In this document: positions 11,740-27,487 of the stretch, one piece after another
How positions within the stretch are numbered: the stretch's first letter is position 1
How the letters are laid out: each line of letters opens with the position of its first letter
Source: Dysidea avara
Lineage: Eukaryota > Porifera > Demospongiae > Dictyoceratida > Dysideidae
Assembly (NCBI RefSeq): GCF_963678975.1
Contig: NC_089276.1
Coordinates: 31,574,368-31,638,367 of the forward strand
Length of the DNA: 64,000 nt
Reading direction: 5' to 3'
Notes under the pieces: model-generated
Told to the model about the DNA's origin: nothing
The model's database searches: none
Seen by the model: the letters and a program-made list of their open reading frames with translations, nothing else
Translations under genes and position numbers: made by a program

Positions 11740-12068
11740 CTGTGGCGGATCTAGGAATTTATAAAGGGGGTTTCCTGTTTAGAAGGTGGAGATATATATT
11801 GACATGAGATACGCAAAAGTTTGCACTACATCGTCTGGTTTGGTAAGGTGAGACCAAAAAAAAAAAAAAAAAGGTCACAGCCTAGTAATAGTACATAAAA
11901 TATATTAAATAACTTCCTACACACTACTTTAGTAGCTACTGTGACTGCTCTATTAGAGTATCTCAATCGAGACGCACGCTGCGATAATTAAAACATTTAA
12001 TTGTTATGCAATCATTTTTCAAAGGGGGTTTCCGTGGAAACCTTGAAACCCCCCTAAATCCGCCACTG
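11740..12068. mobile_element. hAT-like MITE family F nested in MITE C
   Basis: Ends CTGTGGCGGATCTAGG and, reversed, CAGTGGCGGATTTAGG, flanked on both sides by CATTA (11735-11739 and 12069-12073). It shares an internal block, GGTGAGACC followed by an A-run and a CTCTAATAGAG copy, in the same order as the element at 51294-51662, so both belong to one family. An A18-type run lies near 11856-11873. Confidence 0.65.
11942..11968 (-). repeat. CTCTAATAGAG motif copy
   Basis: TGACTGCTCTATTAGAGTAT followed by CTCAATC. It differs from the exact 27-bp form at one position. It lies inside the nested family F element. Confidence 0.8.
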
Positions 12069-12127
12069 CATTAGGGATTAAATGTCCATTGGTATATCTG
12101 CATGTGTAGGTGCCCCCCCTTGTTTCC

Positions 12128-13331
12128 CTACTTTGAACCCTAATTGACTTGAAATGGAATTTTTGTGTTCGTTGACTTTTTTGAACCTGAGCAACCTGAT
12201 CATGAATTAAAGGAAAGAATGTCGCCAGATTTAATGAACATACACCCTTTATTACTGAATTAACATTGTGCTTCATTTTTAGGTTCAAAATTGTATTTAC
12301 AGCTACTGTATGTTCAGCCATTGCAAACAATGAATAGTATGAGAAGTACCTCTGCAATCAATCCAGTCACAATGGAAAACATAGATGATTTTCATTTGTT
12401 ACATCTGCTTTACCAACAAACAGTAAAAAATCAAGCTCATAGCGTTAGCCAGTATCGAGTTGCACTTGTTTGAATTAAGGCATCAGTTAGATCAGTCCAA
12501 AAATGTTAAAATATAATATTTAAAAAATTCAGTAGCAATTTTTGGAAGCATTAATTTTTTGGCCACTCTGAAGATACTTTTAGGCCCAACCAATGCTGCC
12601 AAGGCCCCATGAGGCTGGTTTCTGGTCAATATTAGTGCAAACCACCGTGATCCCTAATGTACAGTACTACCATACTGTGCAATAAAGGTTGTATGGAAAC
12701 AAAGCACAAGTGGGTGTGGTCAAGAGACTAATACAGTATGAGGCGTCAACTAAGTAAACAATTTTGTTTTGTGTTTTCTAGTCTTCATTCATCTCAACAC
12801 TTCAATTATTATATAATTCAATCACTGCAATATGAGTTAGTGTCTATACATTACATAATAGCAACTAGAATAGTTTGACTAAGTTTTAGCAATTTAAACA
12901 TTTCACAATGGCAATTGTCATGTGCAAGGGTGGAATTAACAAAAAATTGGTATTATTTAATGATTTCTGTTTTTCATCAGTGCCCACATGTATTTCCAAT
13001 TTCCATAGCCACACGTATTTCCCCATGTTGCAAAATTTTACTTGTCTGCAGTTAAATATTGTGCACACACCCCCAGTTCAGATGGACACACTTGCATGGT
13101 ATAGTTGTGCACTGAAAATTTGGACAACAGACAAATTCCTGCCATACATGGATTTGGCTAAGACATTCTGTTCTTTGCATGACTGTTTATTCTATTAACA
13201 ATAGCTACCAGTTGGTTGCTAGGAGATGCTACATTCTTGCAAACCAGGGGAGAACCCTTCTGCTGTACTGAAACCCCCAAAAAGTAGCTATTCCGCATTT
13301 TTGTGGGTGTGACAAACAATACTCAGGCTAC
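12128..13331. other. Gene-free stretch
   Basis: Several short frames on both strands, but none shows a domain, conserved pattern or splice context. No repeat recognised. Confidence 0.4.
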
Positions 13332-14271
13332 TTAATTGGGGTAGTTGGAAAAGGTGGATAAGGTCGGACGTGGACACGGACATTTTCAAAAAGCATTTTT
13401 ACATTTGAAAGGGTCAGTGGAAAAGGGGGACATGTGCCATTTTTAAATTTTCCATTTTCTAAAAATTGGAATTCTCTATTTTTGCCATGTAAATAATCTT
13501 GTCACTATGTAAGCAACAAAATTTAAATATTCATTGCAGTCTCAAATTAGGTTTTAGCAAATATTACAATAATTCTATTATGTCCCGAAGTTCTGTTTAA
13601 TGCCCACTATGTGATCACCTAAAATTTTCTAATGACACTTGTACCCTTTTGCCGCTGACCCCTTCATTTATTTAACAGTTATTTTCATAGCTAATGCTGT
13701 TTTTACAACAGTCTTCACTTCCAGACCCAGGTGTCGATCTTGTCATAGCGCTTATCCATTTATAAGCGCACGTGTGAAGGACTAGACCAGCACTCCACAG
13801 CATGCCAAAGACCATATAGTGTTGTACACATGCTCTAAAGTCTAATGCAGAGTTATATAGTTGTAGAGATTAGTTTGTATGCCCCATGCAACTTAGTCAG
13901 CAGACCAAATCCACAATCTTCCTCCTTTTAGTATAAGGCGCAGGCACTTATACCAAGTGTGGGGGGTTTCAAGGACCTGGCCTACGAGATTAGGTTGGGA
14001 CATGCTAGATTAATCTCTATGACTCTGAATTAGATTTCTAGAGTCTGTATCAACACTATATGGTCTTTAGAGTGATAGTGTATCCTTCGCACATGCGCTT
14101 ATATATGGATAAGCGCAATGACAAGATCGACTCCTCGGTCTGGAAGCGAATGCTGCTTTAAAAACAGCGTTAGGTATGAAAAATAACTGTTATATAAATG
14201 TAAAAATGCTTTTTGAAAATATCCGTGTCCGTGTCTGACTGTATCCGCCTTTTCCAACTACCCACTTAATT
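13332..14271. mobile_element. Large palindromic foldback element
   Basis: Two arms of several hundred bp meet near 13900. Outer ends read TTAATTGGGGTAGTTGGAAA at the left and, reversed, TTAAGTGGGTAGTTGGAAA at the right. Matching inner blocks include ACACGGACATTTTCAAAAAG, CGCTTATCCAT and GACCATATAGTGTTG. The left arm is lengthened by a 259-bp insertion at 13407-13665. Confidence 0.65.
13407..13665. mobile_element. Small TIR element nested in the left foldback arm
   Basis: Ends GAAAGGGTCAGTGG and, reversed, GAAGGGGTCAGCGG. ATTT stands on both sides (13403-13406, 13666-13669). The opposite arm of the host palindrome lacks this block and reads straight through, which shows it is an insertion. 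Confidence 0.65.
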
Positions 14272-17200
14272 GCAGTGTAACAGTGTATTTGTGTATATCC
14301 AACCAGTTAAATGTTTGTCCAACCAACTGCAGGACATTTGTCCTGATACTTAAAAATTCTTATCATAAGCCCTGTGCTTATATTAAATCCCACTAACATT
14401 AGTGCTGTTTGCAGCATTTTACTAGAAGCACCAATTGTAGTGTATTAAACTGATTTATCACTGTACTAGTGTAATGGCCCGTGGATCACACAGGATTAGA
14501 ATCTTATTGTGGGTGATGTCAGCCATGTTTTGGACATAAGATGTCAGCTGCCAGTAATATGGAGAGCTCAAGTGATAATTATATGTATCTAGTAGAGCAT
14601 TTGTGGCAGCATGTTAGTGATGAACTGCATACCTGCACTCTATATGAATTTTCTGATAAAAACAAAATCACTATATGCAACATGCACACACTATAGTTTG
14701 GTTAAACTGTGATAGAGTTACTGTGTGATTTATTACGCTACTGGAAATTTTGTCCATGAAAATCCAGTGAAATAATGTTCAACCTGTCATTCACAATTAA
14801 TTTATGGTTTATGACCTCACAGAAAAGTCCCTTATTTTGAGTTCACACTTCTTCACTCAAGTCATTATACTATATATCCGTACCATAAATCAGTTATTGT
14901 TTGTAGTAAAATGTGTCATACACAATGATGTAGTGGTTAGCAAGCTTTGTCCATGCATGCAAATGAATTAAGTTTAGTACACCCTAGTGTGCTGCATCAA
15001 AATGCAATTTCATAAGGAGATGACCAGTTCAGTGCCCCTAGGCATCTTATTGATAAAAAGTCGTGAAATGCATATTAAATGGAAGTTAACTATATTAATT
15101 TTACAACTTCTTTGTGAACACACTCAAAGTTCTAGTTTGTAAAATTCTGTATAACAATTTAAATAAGCACCTCTTAGTGCTTTTCAATGTACAAGGTACA
15201 CTTACTGTAGTGTACAGTAGTGTACAGTCATGTTAGGACTAGAATCTTGTTGCAGGCTAAGATTTATTTCAGCACCGGATACATAATAATATTATTATGC
15301 TTAAAATTTTGCCCACTAGATCCAATGCAGCCATTCTGTCTGATGGATCCAAAAATGGTCCAGATAAACAGGTGGATTTCAAAATAAAACCAAGGTGTGT
15401 CCAGAAAATGTGAGCTTTTTACCTTCTTTCCAAAGTACCTTCTTTATTAAGTCCAATCCCACCACAGTGCACTTAAATATGTAGGCCCACTCCACACTAC
15501 ATTGTTTAAGTGGATGCATTAATACAGTGTAACTCCTCAAATAGAACACCCTGAATGCTGGCTGCGTAGATACAATGAAAAAGGACACCCTGAAGATAAT
15601 GTCGTCACCTTGATAACCTGGACACTTATAATGACATATTCCATACATTAGATCCCAGGCACTTCTGTGAACTCTAATACTAATGTCCCAGGAATTATAT
15701 CATGTACGTATGCTGTACTTGTAACTCAGTGTGTATAAAAAGTAATTACTACAATTATTTTTAAAAGCATTTTACATGTACATTCATGCACATTTTGAAG
15801 ATAAGTAAGCATGTCAAGCAGGTCTTAAGTACACAAATACATATGCAAAATTTATGGAATTGGTTAACATATTTATCTCCTTTGCATGAATACATGTACA
15901 GGCCTAGGGTTTATTTTTTCTAATGTTCTATAGGTGTGCATGGGTGTAAAATACTTTCAATATTCTATATCACTTATTTTCACTCATTGCATTACAAGTA
16001 ATGTATAATGTGTTGTGGAGTCCTTCTCCTGCATGGGACCATGATATAATGTTCATCATTAGAGAAGCTATAGAAATGATCCAAATGCATGTGTACCATT
16101 GAATGGACTGCGACTATGAAAGAGTATCTTAAGTGTCCACTTTTTAATCACGTTACACCAAGTAAGAATATGTATTACTATGTAGTAACTAATGTTTCAT
16201 GGATGTCTTTGCTGAGGGGTACTATAGCTACACTGTAGCTACCTTATACTTAGCTAGGCTATCAAGGTATACTAATTTACAAAATTTGTTATCAAGGTAT
16301 ACTTCGTATACCCCCGTATACCCTCAATTCGAACACTGGTTTAGGCTATACGGTAACCACTACCACCAAGTTTGTCTTACTCAGTGGAGGTATATACAAA
16401 CACTGTATTAGGTGTTTTTTTCCCATCTTTTCAGTCTAAATAAAAAATCAAGAAATAAAATTGGTTAAGTCAAGTTGCTGTGCACTTACACTATAGACTA
16501 TGACCCAATCATTATTCACTAAAAATTCAAAGAATTTTAAACAGCATTTTGTTGGAAATACTAAGAATTAAAGTTTTTTTTACTAAATCCTTGATAATTA
16601 TCCTGCATCACTTGAAAAGTCAACTAACAGTCTTTAATTGGTGAAAATTTAAAATATTAACACAGTACAAAGTTATAGTCAATTTTGTAGCTTCAGATGG
16701 ATTAATTTTTCATGAAATATTCAAAATATTTGTGGTCATTAATCAGAAACTGTGTGGTGTGTGGGGTTAAAAATTTGTATGGGTGATGAACACCACAGGT
16801 ACTACAAAGGTACCAAATTTTGTTAAAATCTGAGAGGTGACCCTAAATTCCTTTTTTATTTGACACGGAATGACCATATCAGTTGGATTGTATAATAGGA
16901 GTGTCAAGATACTGCAAGAACATATTCTATCATTGCAGAATCAATATCCATTCACCATACTGGCAGCATACCTGTACATCTGTACTCACCATTTTCCTCA
17001 ATGCTATTTCCATCTTACCTTTTGTTACACTGCAGTAGCATGCTAGGCATGTGTATTCTACAAAAAGTTGGCAACTGTTACTAGGTCACATTAATTTTTA
17101 CTTTCACCTACGTATGGACTGTTGTGGTTGTAAAATTTTAGCTACAAGAAGTGTTTCTTAAATAGCACATTGAGGACTAAGTATGTAAATTTTATACAGT

Positions 17201-17859
17201 AGTCATGTGCATATATACCACAGGCTATACACACGCTAACTGGGCAAAATATGCATAAGTCTGCAAGGGAGTTATAATAATAGTGATACATGACACAAGC
17301 AGCAGATCTAGATTTAATTTGAGTACTTGAGATGAACACAAGCTACAGTATAGTATATAACGGTTAAAGTACTAGCTGCCTTGAGTTACAACCCCTCTCC
17401 AATGCTCATTGTTTCTTACACATTTGCAGCAAATACTTAAAGTTATAATTTATGCCACTGCTCCATCTTATTATACAAACAAATCAGCTGGAGTCAAATA
17501 AATAAAAAAATACACTATAAGTACACATAGAAAATACTAAAAAAAGTAACTATTGACTATTGCATATCTCCATCACACAGTCACACAGTCGTCCTGCAAT
17601 GAGGAAAAGACAATAATACAAGTGGATCTAGTACAATGTACACATCTTAGACTAGTAGCAAATGTTTGGCAGGCATTGCTGTTGTGGCTACTGTAGCTAA
17701 ATGAAAGCTAAAAGGTGGTTATTGATTTTGCAACCAAATATTCTTTCTGTGTATGATAAAGTTGTTGCTATGAAAATTTCTGCATTGATATAAGATACTA
17801 GAAATTTAAGTCACTATTTTTCATATAATCTTACATTTTTTTCTGACTATATCAACAAG
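14272..17859. other. Gene-free stretch
   Basis: No gene recognised over 3.6 kb. 15510-15600 (GTGTAACTCCTCAAATAGAA, then GGACACCC) resembles fragments of pogo/Tigger-type ends, but no mate was found. ATCAAGGTATACT occurs twice at 16260-16305. Confidence 0.4.
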
Positions 17860-18647
17860 ACACACGGTAGTGTGTCGTGCGGCCCAAGAAGCCGGCGCGC
17901 AACCCCGTGAGTATATTGACAGGAAGAAAGAAAACGCAATTTTCGCACCTCCGTAGCTCTGTGCTGCCTTGATGAAACAAGACAAATGTTGCTGTGTACA
18001 TTCCCTCCAACTTCAGTACTCCACATTCCAAATTTGAGCGAAATCGCTTCAGGCATTCCTGAGATATGCGACTTCAAAAATTGGCTTAGTTTCTTCGTTT
18101 TTTCTTCTTATTTTTCTTCCTCTTTTCGCACACTTACAAAAACTGCTATAAAACGCGAACGCGTTATCCGATTGCCTTGAAATTTGGCACACAGACATCT
18201 TATTATACAAACAAAGGCGCATCTCGGTACCAACTTTGGCTGGAATACCGTAAACAGGCAAAGAGTTATGAGCGATTATGCACGAAAAATAACACCAATA
18301 TGTTGTCACGCCTACAGGGTAAACCGCGTATGGGAAGAAGCTGAAAATCGGTGGGTGAATAGGTTAACTATTGAACCTCAAACCTTTTGTGGTTTGAAAG
18401 AAATCGAGCTAAAAACCAGGAAGATACAGCAAAAAAATCAACAGTTTGTAACAATTACGCAATCGAGATTAGCTAATAAAAAATGAATGCTTGCCACGCC
18501 TACCAGATAAACCGCTTGGGGTAATGCTTTGAAAATCGCTGTACAGATGGAGTTATCATCTTAGAAAGGCTCTTCAATGGTGTAGAAAAATCAGACTTAA
18601 AGCCACGGAGTTATAACACGAAATCCAACTTGGTGTAGCAAGTGCGA
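17860..18647. repeat. CpG-rich diverged repeat block next to the satellite
   Basis: The base composition changes sharply: GCGGCCCAAGAAGCCGGCGC, AAACGCGAACGCGTTATCCG and CGAGATCGAGAT contrast with the CpG-poor surroundings. At least two diverged direct copies are visible, at about 18304 (CACGCCTACAGGGTAAACCG) and 18494 (CACGCCTACCAGATAAACCG). A frame of 100 codons at 18184-18486 has no recognisable domain. Probably the non-satellite part of one composite repeat. Confidence 0.45.
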
Positions 18648-18674
18648 GATCGAGATACTCTAATAGAGCAGTCA
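18648..18674 (+). repeat. CTCTAATAGAG motif at the left edge of the satellite
   Basis: Exact 27-bp copy. Its last bases CAGTCA run directly into CCCTGAACAGAATTCA, where the satellite begins with the same CACCCTG that ends many satellite units. Confidence 0.85.
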
Positions 18675-21300
18675 CCCTGAACAGAATTCAAGAGATCAGT
18701 TAGAAATAAGTAACCTGTATAGAGATCAGCTACAAACAAATCACCCTGTAGAGAGTTCAGCTACAAACAATTCACCCTGTTCAGACATCAGTTAGAAGAA
18801 GTTTTCTTGTAGAGAGTTCAGTTACAAACAAATAACCCTGTAGAGAATTCAGCTACAAACTAGTGACCCTGTAGATACATCAGCTAGAAGAAGTTACCTT
18901 GTAAAGAGTTCAGCTACAAAGAAACCATTCTGTAAAGAGCTCAGCTGCAAACAAATCACCTATACAGAATTCAGCTACAAACAAATCACCCTGTAGAGAG
19001 ATCAGCTAGAAGAAGTTACTTTGTAGATAGTTCAGCTACAAACAAATCATCCTGTAGAGAGATCAGCTAGAAGAAGTTACCTTGTAGATAGTTCAGCTAC
19101 AAACAATTCACCCTGTACAGAGCTCAGTTAAAAGAGTTTCCTTGTAGAGAGTTCAGCTACAGACAAATCACCCTGTAGAGAGATCAGTTAGAAGAAGTTA
19201 CCTTCTAGAGAGTTCAGCTACAAAGAAACCATCATGTAGAGAATTCAGCCGCAAACAAATCATGTGTAGAGAGTTCAGCTACAAACAAATCTCCCTGTAG
19301 AGAGATCAGCTAGAAGAAGTTCCTTGTAGAGAGTTCTGCTACAAACAAATCACCCTGTAGAAAGATCAGCTAGAAGAAATCGCCTTGTAGAGAGTTCAGC
19401 TTCAAAGAAACAATCATGTCAGAGTTCAGGTACAAATAAATTGTCTTGTAGAGAGATCAGCTAGAAGAAGTTACCTTGTAGAGAGTTCAGCTACAAAGAA
19501 ACCATCATGTAGATAGTTCAGGTACAAACAAATCACCCTGTAGAAAGATCAGCTATAGAAGAAATCACCTTGTAGAGAGTTCAGCTACAAAGAAACCACG
19601 ATGTAGAGAGTTCAGCTACAAACAAATCGGCCTGTAGAGAGATCAGCTAGAAGAAATTACCTTGTAGAGAGTTCAGCTAAAAAGAAACCATCATGTAGAG
19701 AGTTCAGCTGCAAACAAATCACCTGTAGAGAGTTAAGCTACAAACAAATCTCCCTGTAGAGAGATCAGCTAGAAGAAGTCACCTTCCAGGGAGTTCAGTT
19801 ACAAAGAAATAAACCATGTAGAGAGTTCAGCTGCAAACAAATCACCTGTAGAGAGTTCAGCTAGAAACAAGTCACCCTGTAGAGAGATCAGCTAGAAACA
19901 AGTCACCTTGTAGAGAGTTCAGCTAGAAGAAGTCACATTGTAGAGAGTTCAGCTACAAAGAAACTACCATGTAGAGAGTTCAGCTGCAAACAAATCACCC
20001 TGTAGAGAACTCAGCTACAAACAAATCGCCCTGTAGAAAGATTAGCTAGAAGAAGTTATCTTATAGGGAGTTCAGCTATGAACAGATCACCCTGTAGAGA
20101 GTTCAGCTACAAACAAATCACCCTGTAGAGAGTTCAGTTACAAAGAAACCACCATGTAGAGAGTTCAGCTGCAAAAAAAATCAATCACTCTGTAGAGAGT
20201 TCAGCTAGAAGAAGTCACCTTGTAGAGAGTTAAGCTGCAAATAAATCACCCTGTAGAGAATTCAGCTACAAACAAATCACCCTGTAGAAAGATCAGCTAG
20301 AAGAAGTTACCTTGTAGAGAGTTCAGCTACAAAGAAACCACCGAGTTCAGCTGCAAACAAATCACCTGTAGAGAGTTCAGCTAAAAACAAGTCACCCTGT
20401 AGAGAGATCAGCTAAAAACAAGTCACCCTGTAGAGAGTTCAGCTAGAAGAAGTCACATTGTAGAGAGTTCAGCTACAAAGAAACTACCACGTAGAGAGTT
20501 CAGCTGCAAACAAATCACCCTGTAGAGAACTCAGCTACAAACAAATCGCCCTGTAGAAAGATCAGCTAGAAGAAGTTACCTTGTAGGGATTTCAGCTACA
20601 AACAAATGACCCTGTAGAGAGTTCAGCTACAAAGAAATCACCTGTACAGAATTCAGCTACAAACAAATCACCCTGTAGAGAGATCAGCTAGAAGAAATTA
20701 CCTTGTAGATAGTTCAGCTACAAACAAATCACCCTGTAGAAAGATCAGTTAGAAGAAGTTACCTCGTCAGCTACAAAGAAACCATTTTGTAAAGAGCTCA
20801 GCTGCAAACAAATCACCTGTACAGAATTCAACTACGAACAAATCACCCTGTAGAGAGATCAGCTATAAGAAGTTACCTTGTAGATAGTTCAGCCGCAAAT
20901 AAATCACCCCGTAGAGAATTCAGCTACAAACAAATCACCCTGTAGAAAGATCAGCTAGAAGAAGTTACCTTGTAGAGAGTTCAGCTACAAAGAAACCACC
21001 ATGCAGAGAGTTCAGCTGCAAAGAAATCACCCAGTAGAAAATTCTGTCAGAAACAAATTGCCCTGTAGAAAGATCAGTTAGAAGAAGTTACCTTTTAGAG
21101 AGTTCAGCTACAAAGAAACTATTCTGTAAAGAGCTCAGCTGCAAACAAATCACTTATACAGAATTCAGCTACAAACACGTCACCCTGTAGAGAGATCAGC
21201 TAGAAGAAGTTACCTTGTAGATCGTTCAGCTACAAACAATTCACCCTGTAGAGAGAGCAATTAGAAGAAGTCACCTTGTAGAGTGTTCAGTTACAAAGAA
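18672..21300. repeat. ~31-bp satellite array, about 85 units
   Basis: Tandem array of 30-31-bp units of three main types. Type A: GAGAGTTCAGCTACAAACAA then ATCACCCTGTA. Type B: GAGAGATCAGCTAGAAGAAG then TTACCTTGTA. Type C: like A but with AAAGAAACCACCATGTA. Types often follow in the order A-B-C, giving an incomplete higher-order period. Units are not a multiple of three and contain no open frame of note. Short related fragments lie at 34530-34600, 47277-47395 and 47549-47640. Confidence 0.9.
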
Positions 21301-21327
21301 ACCACCATGGAGATTTCTGTAATCAAT

Positions 21328-21573
21328 ATATGTGACCGGATTTGCGAAAAGGAGTCTTCCACACACATCCAATTCCGTAAACGTTGGAGACCATAACTCA
21401 GTGTTCAAGTAACATATTAACCTGAAAATGTCACCATGTATACAGCTATAGTGGTGCTCACCACTGCCCAAATTTCAAGGCAATAGCTCTTTCCAATCTG
21501 AAGTTATCAATTGTCAAAGTTGGAAAATTGGATGTGTGTGGAAGACCCCTTTTCGCAAATCCGGTCACATATG
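21328..21573. mobile_element. TIR element at the right edge of the satellite
   Basis: Arms of about 48 bp: TGTGACCGGATTTGCGAAAA with TCTTCCACACACATCCAATT at the left, and the reverse complement at 21524-21573. Non-coding spacer of about 150 bp. Confidence 0.7.
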
Positions 21574-21735
21574 TATTATATATATAATTTGTACATTATA
21601 CTGATAAAATATTTAAAGTACATCTACTTCATCTTTTCTTCTTCCTGTAGTAAAGAAAAAAAACATAGGTTAAAAAAGTCCCAAAGCTGGCCATAGGCCG
21701 GCTTTGGGGTATACAAATACAAAAAGAAATGAAAC

Positions 21736-22052
21736 CTAATCCAAAACAGCCAAGCTGTAAAAAAAGTGTGCGGCCCTCAGAAAGGCTATGGTGAAAAAAG
21801 ATGTGAAATCCAGGGTGGCGGCCAAGAAATGGCTGTGATGGTAGGTTAATGGTAAAAATTTTAATAATGACAATTTAGGTAAATTTTGTGAAGCGGCACA
21901 AAAATTCACCTGAATTGTCGTTATTAAAATTTTTACCATTAACCTACCATCACAGCCATTTCTTGGCCGCCACCTTGGATTTCACATCTTTTTTCACCAT
22001 AGCCTTTCTGAGGGCCGCACACTTTTTTTACAGCTTGGCTGTTTTGGATTAG
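21736..22052. repeat. Long hairpin, 155-bp arms, 7-nt loop
   Basis: Left arm 21736-21890 and right arm 21898-22052 are nearly perfect reverse complements; the loop is AAGCGGC. Arms run from CTAATCCAAAACAGCCAAGC through GGTGGCGGCCAAGAAATGGC to TAATGGTAAAAATTTTAATA. A smaller relative lies at 55391-55606. If transcribed it would form long double-stranded RNA. Likely a foldback transposon. Confidence 0.8.
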
Positions 22053-22241
22053 ATATATACTGTAGCTATCACAAAGTACAGTAATATAGACTATAAAGCA
22101 TTATGAGATTTATGTAGCTAAAAGAGTGTGGTTCAATATCAAATACGTAATACACAAATACAACAATGCCTTTGACATGCAACACAAAATACATATTGTA
22201 TGCATGTACACGCATGGATATATGCATTACTTACTTAAAAC

Positions 22242-25798
<3,557 letters not shown>

Positions 25799-27487
25799 TG
25801 TTGTAGCTTATTTCCTGGTTGTAATATAATTTCACCTACATAAACAGACATAAATAATCATAAATATAAGAACAGCAATTGTAAACTGCTTATATGTACA
25901 AGTGCAGATAATAGATGGATGTTACACAACCTGCACATATTGCATCTTATCACTATGGAAATGGCAGTTTATCACATAAACTGGTATGCTATGATATCCA
26001 GATGGAAGGTGAACAAACTGTATATTAAATGTACATTATTATAAGTCTTGTTTAGCACTGCAACAAAGCACTACCCAAGTTTTGGGAAAACAGGGTAATT
26101 TACAAAACTGACTGTGGTTTGTACCACCCAGAACATTTCTAATAGCTGGTTATCACCATGGCAACATGCAACTGGCATATACTTCACACACTAGTTTGCA
26201 TGTGGTTTCTCACACTGAAAATAAGCACTTGTCACCTAGGTGTTAACCACAGAAATGCTAACTATTGAAAATGAATAAACATATTCATAGATAACTTTCT
26301 CTACCAACTATACATACCTTGGAAGAAAAAAAAAACTTTTAATGACACATACAAGTGGCTCTATATACTAAATAGTTTACCTACTTCTTGATTGATGTAA
26401 TGATAAAAAATTTCTTAAGTTTTCCTGTTAGTATATATATATTGTGTACAATGTATCTATGCTGATGCATGTGGAACCAATATGATGAGACATGAAACTA
26501 TTCAGTAGCAAGCCAAATTATTGTAGAATCCTGATGAATAACTAATCACAAGAAGCGTCATTGATACATCACTGCAAATAACAGTGTTATTGCAGTAACG
26601 TATCTTATGGACATCAATTTTATGATTAAAATAACATACAGGTTCATCACATGAGTTCTCATTGACAGCAGACAACAAAAGATCAGTGTGTTAATATTGA
26701 ACTAGGGAGAAAGTAGAAACATATGAAAAATGTAATCATTAATCTTTACACCACTTGATACACTGCATGTGTGTGATAAAACTGATTAAGCAATTAATTG
26801 CCATAAACAGGAAGTATGGTCAGTTTATATTACCCAAAAGTGATCAATGCAGCAGGGTACTTCCCTTGGAAATCCCCTAACCTGAACATGATGTAGCACA
26901 TTACACACACTTATAAACAAGTGATAAGCAGCTAATAAGTAGTAAGAAAAAAAGGTAGTAACATAAGATATCATGTTGTATAAACAGAAGAGAGGAAAGC
27001 TAGGAGAACAAATATGCATTTAGCTGTATGATACAGATAAAGTAGCAAAGCAACAAGTATTTTCCTTCTGGTTATCAAATTAGCTTAGTAAACTGTCCCA
27101 CTTCTTCAACAGTAAATTAAGACATCCAAAATCAATCAATTGGGCATTTGTACGTTACGCATGTCAAGTCATTCTTATAACATCCACACTTTATGCTTTA
27201 GCTTATTTCCACCAAGAAACATGATGACTCCATGTCATTTTCACTTTAACCTCAAGGAGGTTACAAGGTACATGATCACATAGTTCACACACACATGATC
27301 AAAACAACTTTCACCTATGTAACCCACACACCTCCTATAATCAAATTGCTGACTATACTGTAAACAATATGATACAAAAAAAGTTTTTATAAGGATGATG
27401 TAATGAAGTTATGCAATCAGAGGTTTATAAATAAAAGCAGTGTGTACAACTGCAAGCCACATTTGCAGCTTACTACAGGTGGACAGG
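25799..27487. other. Divergent intergenic region
   Basis: Separates the minus-strand SEFIR gene from the plus-strand Ig-like gene; both 5' ends face it. No repeat or core promoter motif is recognised, and CpG is not enriched. Confidence 0.45.

Larger units (their letters stand above)
11661..12127. mobile_element. MITE family C, copy 2, split by a nested element
   Basis: Left arm GACAAGGGAGATCACGTATA with GCTAGTGGATATTTAATCCC; right arm, reversed, GGGAAACAAGG with ATGGACATTTAATCCC. Same design as 2361-2480. The hAT-like element at 11740-12068 interrupts it. Confidence 0.6.

Noticed and set aside
18672-21300. Possible CRISPR-like array
   Set aside because: Units are contiguous with no unique spacers, and the context is a eukaryotic nuclear genome; it is a satellite.
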